Source: Croceivirga thetidis
Lineage (GTDB): Bacteria; Bacteroidota; Bacteroidia; Flavobacteriales; Flavobacteriaceae
Assembly: GCF_012272815.1 (NCBI RefSeq)
Contig: NZ_JAAWWL010000001.1
Location: 956,154-1,020,153, forward strand
DNA: 64,000 nucleotides
Direction: 5' to 3'
Shown here: positions 42,969 to 52,610 of the stretch, in pieces
Position numbering within the stretch: position 1 is the stretch's first letter
Layout: each line of letters opens with the position of its first letter
The notes under the pieces: generated by a model
The model's input: the letters and a program-made list of their open reading frames with translations, nothing else
Database searches by the model: none
Told to the model about the DNA's origin: nothing
Made by a program: the position numbers and the translations under genes

Positions 42969-43952
42969 TCAAAGCCAACTCAGGGTTTTTAAAATAGCCT
43001 CCATCTCAAACATATAATCACGTTTGACCGTTGATGGTGCAAACACAAAACCTTCAATGACCAATTTTCGGTTATTTTCTTTATCATTGATGATGTAGGT
43101 CAAAAATGGTCCTGCCATAGGATATCCATTTATTTCCCAAATACCTTTTGCTTCGGCTCCCTTTTTGCCGCCAATTTCTGCTGGAAACACATAGGGTGCA
43201 AAAGCTTTTTCTGTCATCATAAAAGTATTTTCATAGGGACCTGGAACATATTTTTTTCCTATCGAATCACGCATTTTTATTATGTCAGCGACAAAAGTTG
43301 AATCATTTTTAAAGCTATCCTCAGGCATAGCATATGCAATGATGTTCATATTGCCCTTGGGTATTTGGCGGTCAAACCAAACGAAATTATCCTCATGTTT
43401 TCCAACCTTATAAGCAGAAGGAATATTCAGTGTTATACCAAACTCTTCTTCTAAGGCTTTTTCTCGATTCAAAGACCTTTTAAATCTTCGCTGAGCTTCG
43501 TTCAATTCGGTCTTTTTGAATGATTCTATGGCCCTTTGGGCAACTGAATCCAAGTTGGCCAAAAGTTCTTCTTTGCTCCTGCCCTTTACTACTGCCACTT
43601 TTTGTGGATTTGAAAACACGTTGGACTTAATATGCCCCAATGAAAGTGTGTCTTGAGACACCAACAATATTGATCGTGAATTTCTAACTGCTCCCTCAAA
43701 AATCTTAGGGGGAATCTGGGTAATCGAAAAAATTGGTTGAATCGGCGACAAACCTTGGGCGGGCTGGGCAAAAATTTGTCTGATTCGGTCCCCAACTTCG
43801 CCCTGCCAATGAGCATTTTCTGTTACAACAATTAAAGAATTCACTGCACCTGTAGATTCAGGTAAGAACTTTTTAGCATTGCCCGTTTGTTGCTTACATG
43901 CAACCATTAGAAATACCAAGGCCAGGATTGCGAATTTGATTTTTTTCTGCAT
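42969..43952 (-). CDS. DUF4837 family lipoprotein
   Basis: A 327-residue lipoprotein. The signal ends in LMVAC (Cys19). The mature part has NSLIVVTENAHWQGEVGDRIR, IPSAYKVGKHEDNFVWFDRQ and GKKGAEAKGIWEINGYPMAGPF, which match the Bacteroidota family DUF4837. Its role is unknown. It faces the PorE-like gene tail to tail with six bases between them and lies downstream of mltD-like on the same strand. Confidence 0.87.
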   Translation of the reverse strand: MQKKIKFAILALVFLMVACKQQTGNAKKFLPESTGAVNSLIVVTENAHWQGEVGDRIRQIFAQPAQGLSPIQPIFSITQIPPKIFEGAVRNSRSILLVSQDTLSLGHIKSNVFSNPQKVAVVKGRSKEELLANLDSVAQRAIESFKKTELNEAQRRFKRSLNREKALEEEFGITLNIPSAYKVGKHEDNFVWFDRQIPKGNMNIIAYAMPEDSFKNDSTFVADIIKMRDSIGKKYVPGPYENTFMMTEKAFAPYVFPAEIGGKKGAEAKGIWEINGYPMAGPFLTYIINDKENNRKLVIEGFVFAPSTVKRDYMFEMEAILKTLSWL

Positions 43953-44095
43953 GCTTTCTGATTAACAATTTTAGGTTCGTACCAAAATATCTCAGGTCAA
44001 GATAACCATATGCAAAATAAGTTGAGATAGAATTTTAGGGAATTTAACGGCTAACTGGGTGAACCCCCTATTTGATTGAGTAATAGAATGCTTTA

Positions 44096-45718
44096 TTATG
44101 AAGAACAATCGCACAACCTCAGCTTCGTTCCGGGCTTTAACTTGGTACTATTCAACCCGTTCCATTTCCGAAGATTCTCAATGGTTATTCCAGGATATTT
44201 TTGTGAGATAGTCCATAAAGAGTCTCCCGATTCTACAATATGGATTTTAGAAGGGTCGCTTGGCAGCGAAATTGGTTTTTGATAGACAACGGTCTCCTTA
44301 TTAGAAGTGTTGGATTGCGATTTAGAGTTTGAACTAACGGGTTTTCGTGGATAAATGGTCAATCGCTGTCCAATTCTCAAATTATCACCTCTAAGTCCAT
44401 TCCAACGCCTTATCTGACTAACGCCAACTCCATATCGTTCGGCGATTTTACCAAGGTAGTCTCCATTTCTCACACGATACCTTACCTTATTCTGGGCTTT
44501 AACCAATTCAGGAAGTGGTTTTTCGAGTGAATCAAGCTGTTTTACCGCAAAATCATATATGGCTTTTTCATTGGTAACGAACTTTCCCATATGCTTTAAT
44601 GGCAGTCGTAAAGCGTACTTTTTGTCATTGTCTTTGGGAATGATGTTCAATTTGTACGCAGGGTTTAAGACCTCTAGCTCTTCTACGGAAATCCCGACCA
44701 GTTTTGATATTTGGTCAAATGTTATGGTTTGCTTTACCAAAACTGTATCCGTTTCAAAATATGGTCTCTCAAGGTTTTTCCCTTTTAACCCATGTTCTTC
44801 TGCATACTCAAAAAGGTACATCGTGGCTAAAAATGCAGGGACATATCCCGCGGTTTCACGAGGAAGAAACATTCGAATATTCCAAAAATTTCGATACCCT
44901 CCCGATCTCCGAATTGCCTTGTTTACGTTGCCTGGACCAGAATTATATGCCGCTAAAGCCAAATCCCAATCTTTATAAATCGAATAAAGCGAGTTTAAAT
45001 ACTCACCTGCAGCTTTCGTCGCAAAAATAGGGTCGCTTCTTTCGTCTACATAGCTGCTTACATCTAAACCATATGCCTTTCCAGTAGCGAACATAAACTG
45101 CCATAAACCAGTTGCGCCAACAGGTGATTTTGCCCTTGCACTCAACGCAGATTCAACTATTGCCAAGTACTTTAGTTCCAACGGCAAGTCTTTATTGTCC
45201 AGTTCTTGCTCAAAAAGTGGGAAATAAAATTGACTAGCAGTCAACATATTCTCAATAAGTGGCCTACGTCTCTTTAAATAGTATTTAATCACACTCTCTA
45301 AATGCGGATTATAGGAGACATTGAATGGGGTCTTTTCATTTATCCGCGCCAATCGCATCTTTAAAGTATCTGAATTGAGTTCTGGAATCTCTTCTGATAG
45401 GACTTTCTCTTCAGAAATATCACTTAACAAATCTTGATATCTAACTTCGTTTCTACTTATTTCTCTAAGCCATAAACTATCATAAGCGTAAGCCTTCTCC
45501 AAATCTTTTAAAATCCCTTCTGAATTTTCTTGAGATAAGGTTGCTTCTTTTGCTGGGTTTTTAAAGAGTTCTTTTTCACCAAAAACCGAATTTGGTTGTA
45601 AATTAATTGGCGTTGATTCTTGAATAATTGCAGCTGTGGAGTCTGCCTTCTGTGAGTATCCTTCAAGACAGAATGCGCATAGGAATGCCAAAGGCAATAA
45701 AAATCCTTTATTTAACAT
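44096..45718 (-). CDS. mltD: membrane-bound lytic murein transglycosylase D-like, with two LysM repeats
   Basis: A 540-residue secreted enzyme. Signal peptide (LLPLAFLCAFCLEGYSQ), a linker, then the SLT domain: AIVESALSARAKSPVGATG holds the catalytic Glu and the ESxLSxxA motif, followed by GLWQFM and NSGPGNVNKAI. Two LysM domains follow (YRVRNGDYLGKIAERYGV near 420-465 and HIVESGDSLWTISQKYPG near 495-540). It cleaves peptidoglycan glycan strands. Family assignment is secure; the exact MltD orthology is by domain order. Confidence 0.92.
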   Translation of the reverse strand: MLNKGFLLPLAFLCAFCLEGYSQKADSTAAIIQESTPINLQPNSVFGEKELFKNPAKEATLSQENSEGILKDLEKAYAYDSLWLREISRNEVRYQDLLSDISEEKVLSEEIPELNSDTLKMRLARINEKTPFNVSYNPHLESVIKYYLKRRRPLIENMLTASQFYFPLFEQELDNKDLPLELKYLAIVESALSARAKSPVGATGLWQFMFATGKAYGLDVSSYVDERSDPIFATKAAGEYLNSLYSIYKDWDLALAAYNSGPGNVNKAIRRSGGYRNFWNIRMFLPRETAGYVPAFLATMYLFEYAEEHGLKGKNLERPYFETDTVLVKQTITFDQISKLVGISVEELEVLNPAYKLNIIPKDNDKKYALRLPLKHMGKFVTNEKAIYDFAVKQLDSLEKPLPELVKAQNKVRYRVRNGDYLGKIAERYGVGVSQIRRWNGLRGDNLRIGQRLTIYPRKPVSSNSKSQSNTSNKETVVYQKPISLPSDPSKIHIVESGDSLWTISQKYPGITIENLRKWNGLNSTKLKPGTKLRLCDCSS

Positions 45719-45815
45719 TTTTAGCTAGAATTTGGCTTGGGGCAGACGAAAATGCAGCATTTTTACCAAAAACGAAAAGATTTATGATAAAAATGGCAAT
45801 TTCTTGGCTAATCCG

Positions 45816-47006
45816 TTAAGTCAGTATAGCTGCTATACCGGGTAGTGTTTTTCCTTCCAAACTTTCGAGCATTGCGCCACCACCGGTTGAAACGTAGCTT
45901 ACCTTTTCTTCAAAACCGAATTGCTTCACTGCGGCAACGGAATCACCACCCCCAACAAGACTAAAAGCGCCATTCTTTGTCGCTTCATCAATGGCATTTC
46001 CAATTGAAATTGTGCCTTTAGCAAAATTTTCCATTTCAAAAACACCTACCGGACCATTCCATAGAATTGTTTTAGATGCTAAAATCACTTCTTTAAATTT
46101 ACTTAGACTGTTGGGCCCGGCATCTAGACCTTGCCAACCATCTGGAATAGAATCTACAGAAACGGTTTGCGTATTCGCTTGATTATCAAATGCATCAGCA
46201 GCAAGCACATCAACAGGTAAATGTACCTGAACACCCTTTTCTTCTGCCTTTTTTAAAATGTTTAAAGCGAGTTCCATCTTATCATCTTCGCAAATTGAAT
46301 CCCCAATTTTACCTCCTTGGGCTTTTACGAAAGTATACGTCATGCCGCCACCGATTATCAAATTATCGACTTTATCTAAAATGTTTTCAATAATGGTAAT
46401 TTTAGAGGAAACCTTAGCCCCGCCTAGAATAGCTGTGATAGGGTTTTCTCCTGTCCGCATGACCTTTTCTATAGCGTAAATTTCTTTTGCCAATAAGGAG
46501 CCAAAACACTTTGCTTCTGAAAAACAGTTGGCTACAATCGTAGTCGAAGCATGGGCGCGATGTGCAGTGCCAAAAGCGTCATTAACGTATATATCACCAA
46601 AAGCAGAAAGTTTTTCAGCAAATGCTGCATCACCTTTCTCTTCTTCTGAATAAAAGCGAAGGTTTTCAAGCAATAAGATTTCGCCATTTTGTAGATTGTC
46701 ATACGCCTCTTGAACCTTCTCCCCTACGCAGTCATCTACGAATTTCACCTGAACGCCGATAATTTCTGAGACCTTTTCAACTATATGTGCCAAAGAAAGT
46801 TCTGGCTTTGCCTCACCTTTTGGTCTGCCTAAATGTGACATTAATACCGCGCTGCCCCCATCTTCCAGAACTTTTAGTATAGTCGGTTTAGCACCAATTA
46901 TCCTACTAGTATCCGTTACATTTTGTTCATCGTCTAAAGGCACATTAAAGTCTACCCTTATCAATGCTTTATTATCTTCGAAATTGAAATCTTCAATTGT
47001 TTTCAT
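45816..47006 (-). CDS. pgk: phosphoglycerate kinase
   Basis: A 396-residue glycolytic kinase making ATP and 3-phosphoglycerate from 1,3-bisphosphoglycerate. It has [39 protein letters not shown] and [12 protein letters not shown], all key binding motifs. It is monocistronic, divergent from holB, with a -7 box 23 bases before the ATG. Confidence 0.97.
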   Translation of the reverse strand: MKTIEDFNFEDNKALIRVDFNVPLDDEQNVTDTSRIIGAKPTILKVLEDGGSAVLMSHLGRPKGEAKPELSLAHIVEKVSEIIGVQVKFVDDCVGEKVQEAYDNLQNGEILLLENLRFYSEEEKGDAAFAEKLSAFGDIYVNDAFGTAHRAHASTTIVANCFSEAKCFGSLLAKEIYAIEKVMRTGENPITAILGGAKVSSKITIIENILDKVDNLIIGGGMTYTFVKAQGGKIGDSICEDDKMELALNILKKAEEKGVQVHLPVDVLAADAFDNQANTQTVSVDSIPDGWQGLDAGPNSLSKFKEVILASKTILWNGPVGVFEMENFAKGTISIGNAIDEATKNGAFSLVGGGDSVAAVKQFGFEEKVSYVSTGGGAMLESLEGKTLPGIAAILT

Positions 47007-47028
47007 ATGTGTTGGAAAATTTGAGCAC

Positions 47029-47036
47029 CAAATGTA
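47029..47036 (-). promoter_or_regulatory. candidate -7 element of pgk
   Basis: The complement reads TACATTTG (TAnnTTTG) 23 bases before the pgk ATG. A TTGACC is about 36 bases upstream of it, wider than the usual spacing, so only the -7 box counts. Confidence 0.4.
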
Positions 47037-47127
47037 ATCAATTCACCTTTTTTTGTCTGATCTAGAGAGGTCAAATTATGTGTACGGTACGCATTTAGTA
47101 CAAATATCACAGACATAGTTTTTCATG

Positions 47128-47135
47128 TATATTTG
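47128..47135 (+). promoter_or_regulatory. candidate -7 element of holB
   Basis: TATATTTG matches TAnnTTTG and ends only four bases before the holB ATG, which would place transcription start at or near the start codon. No -33 TTG at the right distance; low confidence. Confidence 0.3.
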
Positions 47136-47139
47136 AGTT

Positions 47140-48291
47140 ATGCTTTTTGGGAACATTATCGGGCAAGAACACATAAAAAAACATTTGGTATATTCTGTGG
47201 AATCAGGCAGAGTGCCTCATGCGCAATTGTTTGTAGGGCCAGAAGGGTGTGGTACCCTACCCATGGCTGTAGCATACGCCCAGTATGTACTATGCAATAA
47301 CAAGGGTGGAGAGAACAGTGGTCAGAACGAAACTTGCAATGCCAAATGCAACACCTTATCCCATCCAGATGTTCATTTTGTTTATCCTGTGGCAAATTCT
47401 GATAAAGTAAAAAGCCATGCCGTAAGTGATGATTTTATCTCCGATTGGCGTGAATTTTTGACAAAACAACCTTACGGGAACCTGTTTGATTGGTATAGGC
47501 AAGTTGGAATTGAAAAAAAACAGGGGCAAATTGGTGTGGACGAAGCTCAGAACATTTCAAAGAAACTGGCATTGAAATCTTATGAAGGCGGCTACAAGGT
47601 GCTTGTTATTTGGATGGCGGAAAAGATGAATGGGTCAGCTGCGAACAAACTTTTGAAATTAATTGAAGAACCGCCAAACCAAACTTTGCTTCTTCTCATT
47701 GCCGAAAATGAGGAGAACATCATAAATACCATTCGGTCTCGTTGTCAAGTACTTCATTTCGACCCAATTCCTCAAGCATTGATTTCGAAGGAGTTGGAAG
47801 CAAGAAACATTGAAAAGACACTTGCCGAACAGTTGGCACACGAAGCAAACGGAAATCTTAATAAAGCGCTTGACTTAGCACAGAACGATTCTGAAGACTT
47901 GGTTTTTGAAAAATGGTTCGTGCACTGGGTGCGTTCTGCATTTAAGGCTAAAGGAAATAAGAGCGCTATTCATGACTTGATACTTTGGAGTGAAGAAGTT
48001 GCCAAGAACGGGAGAGAAACCCAAAAGAACTTTTTAAAATATTGCGAGGGCATCATTCGACAAGCTTTGCTTACCAACTATGGGGCCCATGAGTTGGTTT
48101 ATGCTAAAATGCATACCGACGGATTTGATTTGGCAAAATTTGCACCATTTATTCATGAAAATAATATTTTGCAGTTGACAAAAGAACTAGAAACTGCTCA
48201 TTACCACATTGAACGCAATGGCAACGCCAAACTTGTATTTACTGACCTTTCAATAAAACTAACGCGCCTTCTTCACGTAAAGGCGGCTTAA
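47140..48291 (+). CDS. holB: DNA polymerase III subunit delta'
   Basis: A 383-residue clamp-loader subunit. The N-terminus MLFGNIIGQEHIKKHLVYSV and PHAQLFVGPEGCGTLPMAVA form the typical non-hydrolysing P-loop of delta'; zinc-type cysteines are in CNNKGG, ETCNAKCNTL; GVDEAQNISKKLALK and LLKLIEEPPNQTLLLL follow. It loads the sliding clamp with the tau and delta subunits. DoxX follows 10 bases downstream. Confidence 0.93.
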   Translation: MLFGNIIGQEHIKKHLVYSVESGRVPHAQLFVGPEGCGTLPMAVAYAQYVLCNNKGGENSGQNETCNAKCNTLSHPDVHFVYPVANSDKVKSHAVSDDFISDWREFLTKQPYGNLFDWYRQVGIEKKQGQIGVDEAQNISKKLALKSYEGGYKVLVIWMAEKMNGSAANKLLKLIEEPPNQTLLLLIAENEENIINTIRSRCQVLHFDPIPQALISKELEARNIEKTLAEQLAHEANGNLNKALDLAQNDSEDLVFEKWFVHWVRSAFKAKGNKSAIHDLILWSEEVAKNGRETQKNFLKYCEGIIRQALLTNYGAHELVYAKMHTDGFDLAKFAPFIHENNILQLTKELETAHYHIERNGNAKLVFTDLSIKLTRLLHVKAA

Positions 48292-48301
48292 AACTTTTAG
48301 T

Positions 48302-48700
48302 ATGCACTTACATTTTGAAGACAACTACGTACAACTTATTCTTTTGCTGTTTTTGGTGATTGTATTTCTACAAAGCGGCGTTGATAAACTTAAAGATTGG
48401 AAGGGCAATCTTTCTTGGTTGACGGAACATTTTTCTAAATCACCTTTTAAGAATAGTGTTCCAGCGCTATTGGGTGTTATTACCCTAATGGAACTAGCCG
48501 CAGGATTATTATCCCTGGCAGGATTTGTTCATCTTTTACTTCATGACAACACCGTTTTCGCGTTTTACGGAACCTTGATATCCGCAATTACACTTTTAAT
48601 GCTTCTTTTAGGACAACGCGTTGCGAAAGATTATGAGGGCGCAAAAACCATTGTTATCTATTTGATACCTACGGCTTTTCTATTGATGTTATTGCAATAA
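48302..48700 (+). CDS. DoxX family membrane protein
   Basis: A 132-residue protein with four membrane helices. VIVFLQSGVDKLKDWKGN after the first helix (sGxxKl pattern) and LMELAAGLLSLAGF in the second match the DoxX family of small membrane proteins linked to quinone or sulfur redox. Ten bases after holB, so probably co-transcribed. A hairpin terminator follows at once. Confidence 0.82.
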   Translation: MHLHFEDNYVQLILLLFLVIVFLQSGVDKLKDWKGNLSWLTEHFSKSPFKNSVPALLGVITLMELAAGLLSLAGFVHLLLHDNTVFAFYGTLISAITLLMLLLGQRVAKDYEGAKTIVIYLIPTAFLLMLLQ

Positions 48701-48728
48701 AAATCCCTCCTGAGGACAAGAGGGTTTT
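48699..48728. terminator. bidirectional Rho-independent terminator
   Basis: CCCTC (48705-48709) and GAGGG (48720-48724) form a stem, flanked by AAAAT on the left and TTTTG on the right. It sits immediately after DoxX and before the 3' end of the ompH gene on the other strand, so it can serve both. Confidence 0.6.
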
Positions 48729-48747
48729 GACTTTTAATCAATATTGA

Positions 48748-49248
48748 TTAGTTCTTGTATTTATCATTGAGGATTTTCAGTATCTGCTCAGTTAAGTCAT
48801 TTGCATCCTGACCGTACAAAACACTTCCACCTTCACCTCCACCTAGGATGTAAGTATAGCCATTAGCTTCTCCATAAGCTTTGATTTCATCTTTGACCTT
48901 GCTTACGATACTATCCATCTGAGTTTGTCCTTCTTGTTGAATTTGGCGTTCTTCTTGTTGCAATTGTTGGCCCAAAAACTGCCCTTTTTGCTGCAATACC
49001 TGCAGTTCTTCTTGGGTTTTGCGCTGTGACTGTTTTTTTGCTTGTAGTGCTTGGTACTCAATTTGCAAAGCCTGTGAAAGGCTATCACTCTTTTTTGCCA
49101 ACGCATCGGCCTTAGCCTTGTATTTTCCTTCTACTTCTGTTTTCTCTTGATACCCATCCATCAATTTTACATTGTCAACATAGCCAATTTTACTCTGTTG
49201 GCATGAAATAAAGGTCAACAACACCAATACTAGTATACTATTTTTCAT
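48748..49248 (-). CDS. OmpH/Skp family periplasmic chaperone-like lipoprotein
   Basis: A 166-residue protein. The signal ends with LLTFISCQQ, a possible lipobox (Cys16). IGYVDNVKLMDGYQEK starts the family core; a long Gln-rich coiled coil (about 40-120, QVLQQKGQFLGQQLQQ) forms the Skp-type arms; the C-terminal YTYILGGGEGGSVLYGQDANDL ends in the usual hydrophobic cap with ADLT-like motif. Skp-type proteins hold unfolded outer-membrane proteins. The lipid anchor is less common than the free periplasmic form. Confidence 0.85.
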   Translation of the reverse strand: MKNSILVLVLLTFISCQQSKIGYVDNVKLMDGYQEKTEVEGKYKAKADALAKKSDSLSQALQIEYQALQAKKQSQRKTQEELQVLQQKGQFLGQQLQQEERQIQQEGQTQMDSIVSKVKDEIKAYGEANGYTYILGGGEGGSVLYGQDANDLTEQILKILNDKYKN

Positions 49249-49268
49249 TTTCGTGGTTTAAAGTCGGG

Positions 49269-49276
49269 CAAAAATA
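49269..49276 (-). promoter_or_regulatory. candidate -7 element of the OmpH/Skp gene
   Basis: The complement reads TATTTTTG (TAnnTTTG), 20 bases before the ATG. No TTG at 19-base spacing. Confidence 0.35.
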
Positions 49277-49310
49277 AACAAATCACTTTTTTCATCGACG
49301 CTGATTCAAG

Positions 49311-50144
49311 TTAATCTTTTTCCTTTCTTAAAATATAAATTAAAGAAGAGTATTCGCCTGAAAATAAAGCCTTTATGTTTGATAAAAAACCAATTGCAAT
49401 ACCCCTAACCAAGCTGAGCTTTTTTTGCTTGTATTTCTCAGAAAGCATTGAAACATAAAAAGCATCAAAAATCATGGGTTTGGTAGCAACAAGTTCAAAA
49501 CCCGAATTGGTAAACAATGCCGGGATTGACTTTTTTGAAAAATGCCATAAGTGTCTTGGAACGTCATATGCCGCCCAAAATTCTCTATAATAACGAGCGT
49601 CAAATGACTTGAAATTCGGAACAGCTATTACAAGCAGTCCATTTTTAGAAATAAGTTGAGAGAATTCCTCTATTTGAGCATTCAAATCAGGAAGATGCTC
49701 CAGTACATGCCAAAGGGTTATAACATTGTAATCAGAACCCTTTAGGTTTTTAACTGATTCTTCGAGGTGTTGCCCTTTTTCAAGGGCCAAACTTCGCGCT
49801 TTTTGATTTGGTTCAACTCCGGAAACCTGCCATCCATTTTTCCTTGCGCTTACCAAAAAATCACCTGTGCCCGCGCCAATATCCAATAAATTCCGCTGTT
49901 TAGAAGAATATCTATTGATTAAACTAAGTTTTCGGCTTAAGTTTCGAGACTTGACCAATTGATATATTCTAGAAACAAAGTCTTTTCTGGTATCTGTATG
50001 TGAAATATATTCTTCGCTATCGTAATAAGAATCCAAATTTTCGGGTTGAGGACTTGTTTTCAGCAAGTTTAAATCCTCATCATATAAGAGATCGAACTCC
50101 TCCTTGGTCTTAAAATAGTCTTTAGTTCTTAAATACAACTTCAT
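49311..50144 (-). CDS. class I SAM-dependent methyltransferase
   Basis: A 277-residue methyltransferase. The SAM site is LLDIGAGTGDFLVSARKNG (about 87-105) with the acidic GVEPNQ after it; VITLWHVLEHLPDLN and the post-motif LVIAVPNFKSFDARYYREFW mark the Methyltransf_23/UbiG-like group that often modifies lipids or sugars. The N-terminal 80 residues look family-specific. It overlaps the lipoprotein gene by 23 bases. Substrate unknown. Confidence 0.85.
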   Translation of the reverse strand: MKLYLRTKDYFKTKEEFDLLYDEDLNLLKTSPQPENLDSYYDSEEYISHTDTRKDFVSRIYQLVKSRNLSRKLSLINRYSSKQRNLLDIGAGTGDFLVSARKNGWQVSGVEPNQKARSLALEKGQHLEESVKNLKGSDYNVITLWHVLEHLPDLNAQIEEFSQLISKNGLLVIAVPNFKSFDARYYREFWAAYDVPRHLWHFSKKSIPALFTNSGFELVATKPMIFDAFYVSMLSEKYKQKKLSLVRGIAIGFLSNIKALFSGEYSSLIYILRKEKD

Positions 50145-50667
50145 TGTAGTTGTGTGTGCTCAGATATTCTTGTTTGAGCTCTCGAAGATACTCCATCATT
50201 GGTTTTCTAATCAAAGAATTGTCATTCAAACAATCATTCTCTTCTTGATCATAGACTTCAATAGCAATATACCAATACCCTTTTCTGCTTGAATAGGCAT
50301 CTGAAAAGACTGCATCATTTGTTTCAGTAGACTCCAATATTCCATCAATCACTATTGGCAGGAGATTCAGCGTTTTTGTTGGTATTTCAACCTCATAGTA
50401 GGCGAAGTAATATTCTTTGTTTTCTATTTGAAAAGGCACATCAACATCAACCCTATAATCATCAAGCTTGAATTTTGTATTTATATAGTTATAAAAATGC
50501 CCCTCATCTTTGGGGTCTTCAAATACAAACATGGTTTTCTGAGGAAGTGATTTTTTGAACTTTTTGCCTTCAACAACTCTGTAATCTTCAATAGTCGGAG
50601 CAATTCTTAGGGGAATACAGGACCCAAGTGTTATACACAAGAAAATTAGCAGGTAGCCTTTCTTCAT
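50122..50667 (-). CDS. hypothetical lipoprotein downstream of mnmG
   Basis: A 181-residue protein with a signal and lipobox TLGSC (Cys17). The mature part is mainly polar beta/helix with TMFVFEDPKDEGHFYNYINT and YWYIAIEVYDQEEND; no family is recognised with certainty. It follows mnmG by 69 bases on the same strand and overlaps the methyltransferase start by 23 bases. Confidence 0.7.
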   Translation of the reverse strand: MKKGYLLIFLCITLGSCIPLRIAPTIEDYRVVEGKKFKKSLPQKTMFVFEDPKDEGHFYNYINTKFKLDDYRVDVDVPFQIENKEYYFAYYEVEIPTKTLNLLPIVIDGILESTETNDAVFSDAYSSRKGYWYIAIEVYDQEENDCLNDNSLIRKPMMEYLRELKQEYLSTHNYNEVVFKN

Positions 50668-50716
50668 GATTGGATATTTTAGTCAATATGTGGTATCAAG
50701 AATCGAGCCAAGTAGC

Positions 50717-50732
50717 TGTTCCACGTGGAACG
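50717..50732. other. parS-like centromere site 1
   Basis: TGTTCCACGTGGAACG contains the 14-base perfect palindrome GTTCCACGTGGAAC (50718-50731). It matches the ParB-binding parS consensus (TGTTNCACGTGNAACA form) except for the last base. It lies four bases past the mnmG stop. The identical core recurs at 52615-52630. Confidence 0.72.
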
Positions 50733-50736
50733 GAAA

Positions 50737-52605
50737 CTATCTGCCTAAAAAGACCAAAAGCACACTGATGTCGGCGGGGGAGACTCCACTAATTCTAGAA
50801 GCTTGTGAAATAGTCACGGGTCTTATTTGTTCCAATTTCTCCCTTGCTTCATAAGAAAGTGATTTTAGTTTTGAATAATCAAAATTCTCAGGAATCTTAA
50901 CATTCTCAAGACGATGAAGTTTGTCGGCATTATTTTTCTCTTTTTCAATATACCCTGAGTATTTTACCTGAATTTCTGCTTGTTCTAAAATCTCAGTATC
51001 TAACTGGTTTTCAGTGACATAATTAGATACTGACTCTAGTTCTAGCATATGTTCCATTTTAACTTTAGGTCTCGAAAAAACTTTGAACATTTTATCGGAT
51101 TGGGTCACTTTTGCTGAACCAACATTGTCTAAAATGGTATTCACTTTTACAGGGTCAAAACTTGTCTTCTTAAAGAAATCAACAAAAGACTTTGCCTTGT
51201 TGTGCTTATCTTCCATTCTGCGCATCCGTTCCTCAGATGCTAATCCGAGTTCGTATCCTCTTGGTGTCAAACGCAAATCCGCGTTATCTTGGCGCAATAG
51301 GGTTCTGTATTCAGCCCGTGAAGTAAACATACGGTACGGCTCTTCAGTTCCCTTTGTAATTAAATCGTCTATTAATACTCCTATGTAAGCCTCATCTCGT
51401 TTTAGAATAAAGGGGGCTTCTTCTTTTAGCTTCAGGTGCGCATTTATGCCAGCCATTAAGCCCTGAGATGCGGCTTCTTCATATCCTGTTGTTCCATTTA
51501 TTTGCCCTGCAAAGAATAAATTCTCGACCAGCTTCGTTTCCAATGTGTGCTTTAACTGTGTAGGTGGAAAATAATCGTACTCAATAGCATAGCCTGGACG
51601 GAAAAATTTTACGTTTTCAAAACCCTTTACCTTCTTAAGTGCTTGATATTGAACATCTTCCGGTAGCGATGTCGAGAAACCATTGACATAGACCTCCACA
51701 GTATTCCAACCTTCAGGTTCTACAAAAATTTGATGCGAATCCTTATCAGCAAACCGATTTATTTTGTCTTCTATTGAAGGACAATACCGTGGACCAATAC
51801 TCTTAATACGTCCATTAAACATTGGAGATCTATCAAAACCTTCACGAAGCAAATTGTGAACCTCTGCACTGGTTCTTGTCATATGACAATCCCTCTGCAA
51901 AGTAAGTTTTGGTGTTTCTAGATAAGAAAAACGTTCAGGAATATCATCCCCAGGTTGCGGAATCATAACATCATAGTCCAGGGAACGACCGTCAACCCTA
52001 GGCGGAGTACCAGTTTTCATACGGCCAGTATCAAATCCTAAATCAACTAATTCTTCAGTTATTCCTGTGGCAGCTCGCTCCCCTGCTCTACCGCCACCAA
52101 ATTGTTTTTCTCCTATATGAATTAATCCATTTAGAAATGTACCGTTGGTTAAAACGACAGCATCTGCCTCAATTTCCAAGCCTAAGGATGTACGAACACC
52201 TACGACCTTATTTCCCTTCACCAATAAACCAATCGCCATTTCTTGATAAAAATCAAGGTTTGGAGTTTGCTCAAGTGCCAAGCGCCACTCTTCAGCAAAT
52301 CGCATCCTATCATTCTGGGCTCTAGGGCTCCACATTGCAGGACCCTTTGATTTGTTTAGCATCTTGAACTGGATTGCTGATTTATCAGTAACAAATCCAC
52401 TATATCCCCCGAGCGCATCTATTTCTCTAACTATTTGTCCTTTAGCAATACCGCCCATTGCAGGATTACACGACATTTGGCCAATTGTTTGCAAATTCAT
52501 GGTAACCAGTAAGGTTCGCGAACCTAAATTCGCGGCGGCCGCTGCCGCTTCAGCGCCAGCGTGACCGCCGCCAACCACTATGACGTCATATTTTTTTTCG
52601 AACAT
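50737..52605 (-). CDS. mnmG: tRNA uridine-5-carboxymethylaminomethyl modification enzyme MnmG (GidA)
   Basis: A 622-residue FAD enzyme that with MnmE modifies wobble uridine 34 of several tRNAs. The FAD site is VVGGGHAGAEAAAAAA, followed by SCNPAMGGIAKG, VLTNGTFLNGLIHIG, MKTGTPPRVDG and GYEEAASQGLMAGINA; the C-terminal helical domain binds MnmE and tRNA. Complete and of normal length. It follows ybeY by five bases and is flanked on both sides by parS-like palindromes, as in many genomes where gidA lies close to the replication origin. Confidence 0.97.
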   Translation of the reverse strand: MFEKKYDVIVVGGGHAGAEAAAAAANLGSRTLLVTMNLQTIGQMSCNPAMGGIAKGQIVREIDALGGYSGFVTDKSAIQFKMLNKSKGPAMWSPRAQNDRMRFAEEWRLALEQTPNLDFYQEMAIGLLVKGNKVVGVRTSLGLEIEADAVVLTNGTFLNGLIHIGEKQFGGGRAGERAATGITEELVDLGFDTGRMKTGTPPRVDGRSLDYDVMIPQPGDDIPERFSYLETPKLTLQRDCHMTRTSAEVHNLLREGFDRSPMFNGRIKSIGPRYCPSIEDKINRFADKDSHQIFVEPEGWNTVEVYVNGFSTSLPEDVQYQALKKVKGFENVKFFRPGYAIEYDYFPPTQLKHTLETKLVENLFFAGQINGTTGYEEAASQGLMAGINAHLKLKEEAPFILKRDEAYIGVLIDDLITKGTEEPYRMFTSRAEYRTLLRQDNADLRLTPRGYELGLASEERMRRMEDKHNKAKSFVDFFKKTSFDPVKVNTILDNVGSAKVTQSDKMFKVFSRPKVKMEHMLELESVSNYVTENQLDTEILEQAEIQVKYSGYIEKEKNNADKLHRLENVKIPENFDYSKLKSLSYEAREKLEQIRPVTISQASRISGVSPADISVLLVFLGR

Positions 52606-52610
52606 AAAAC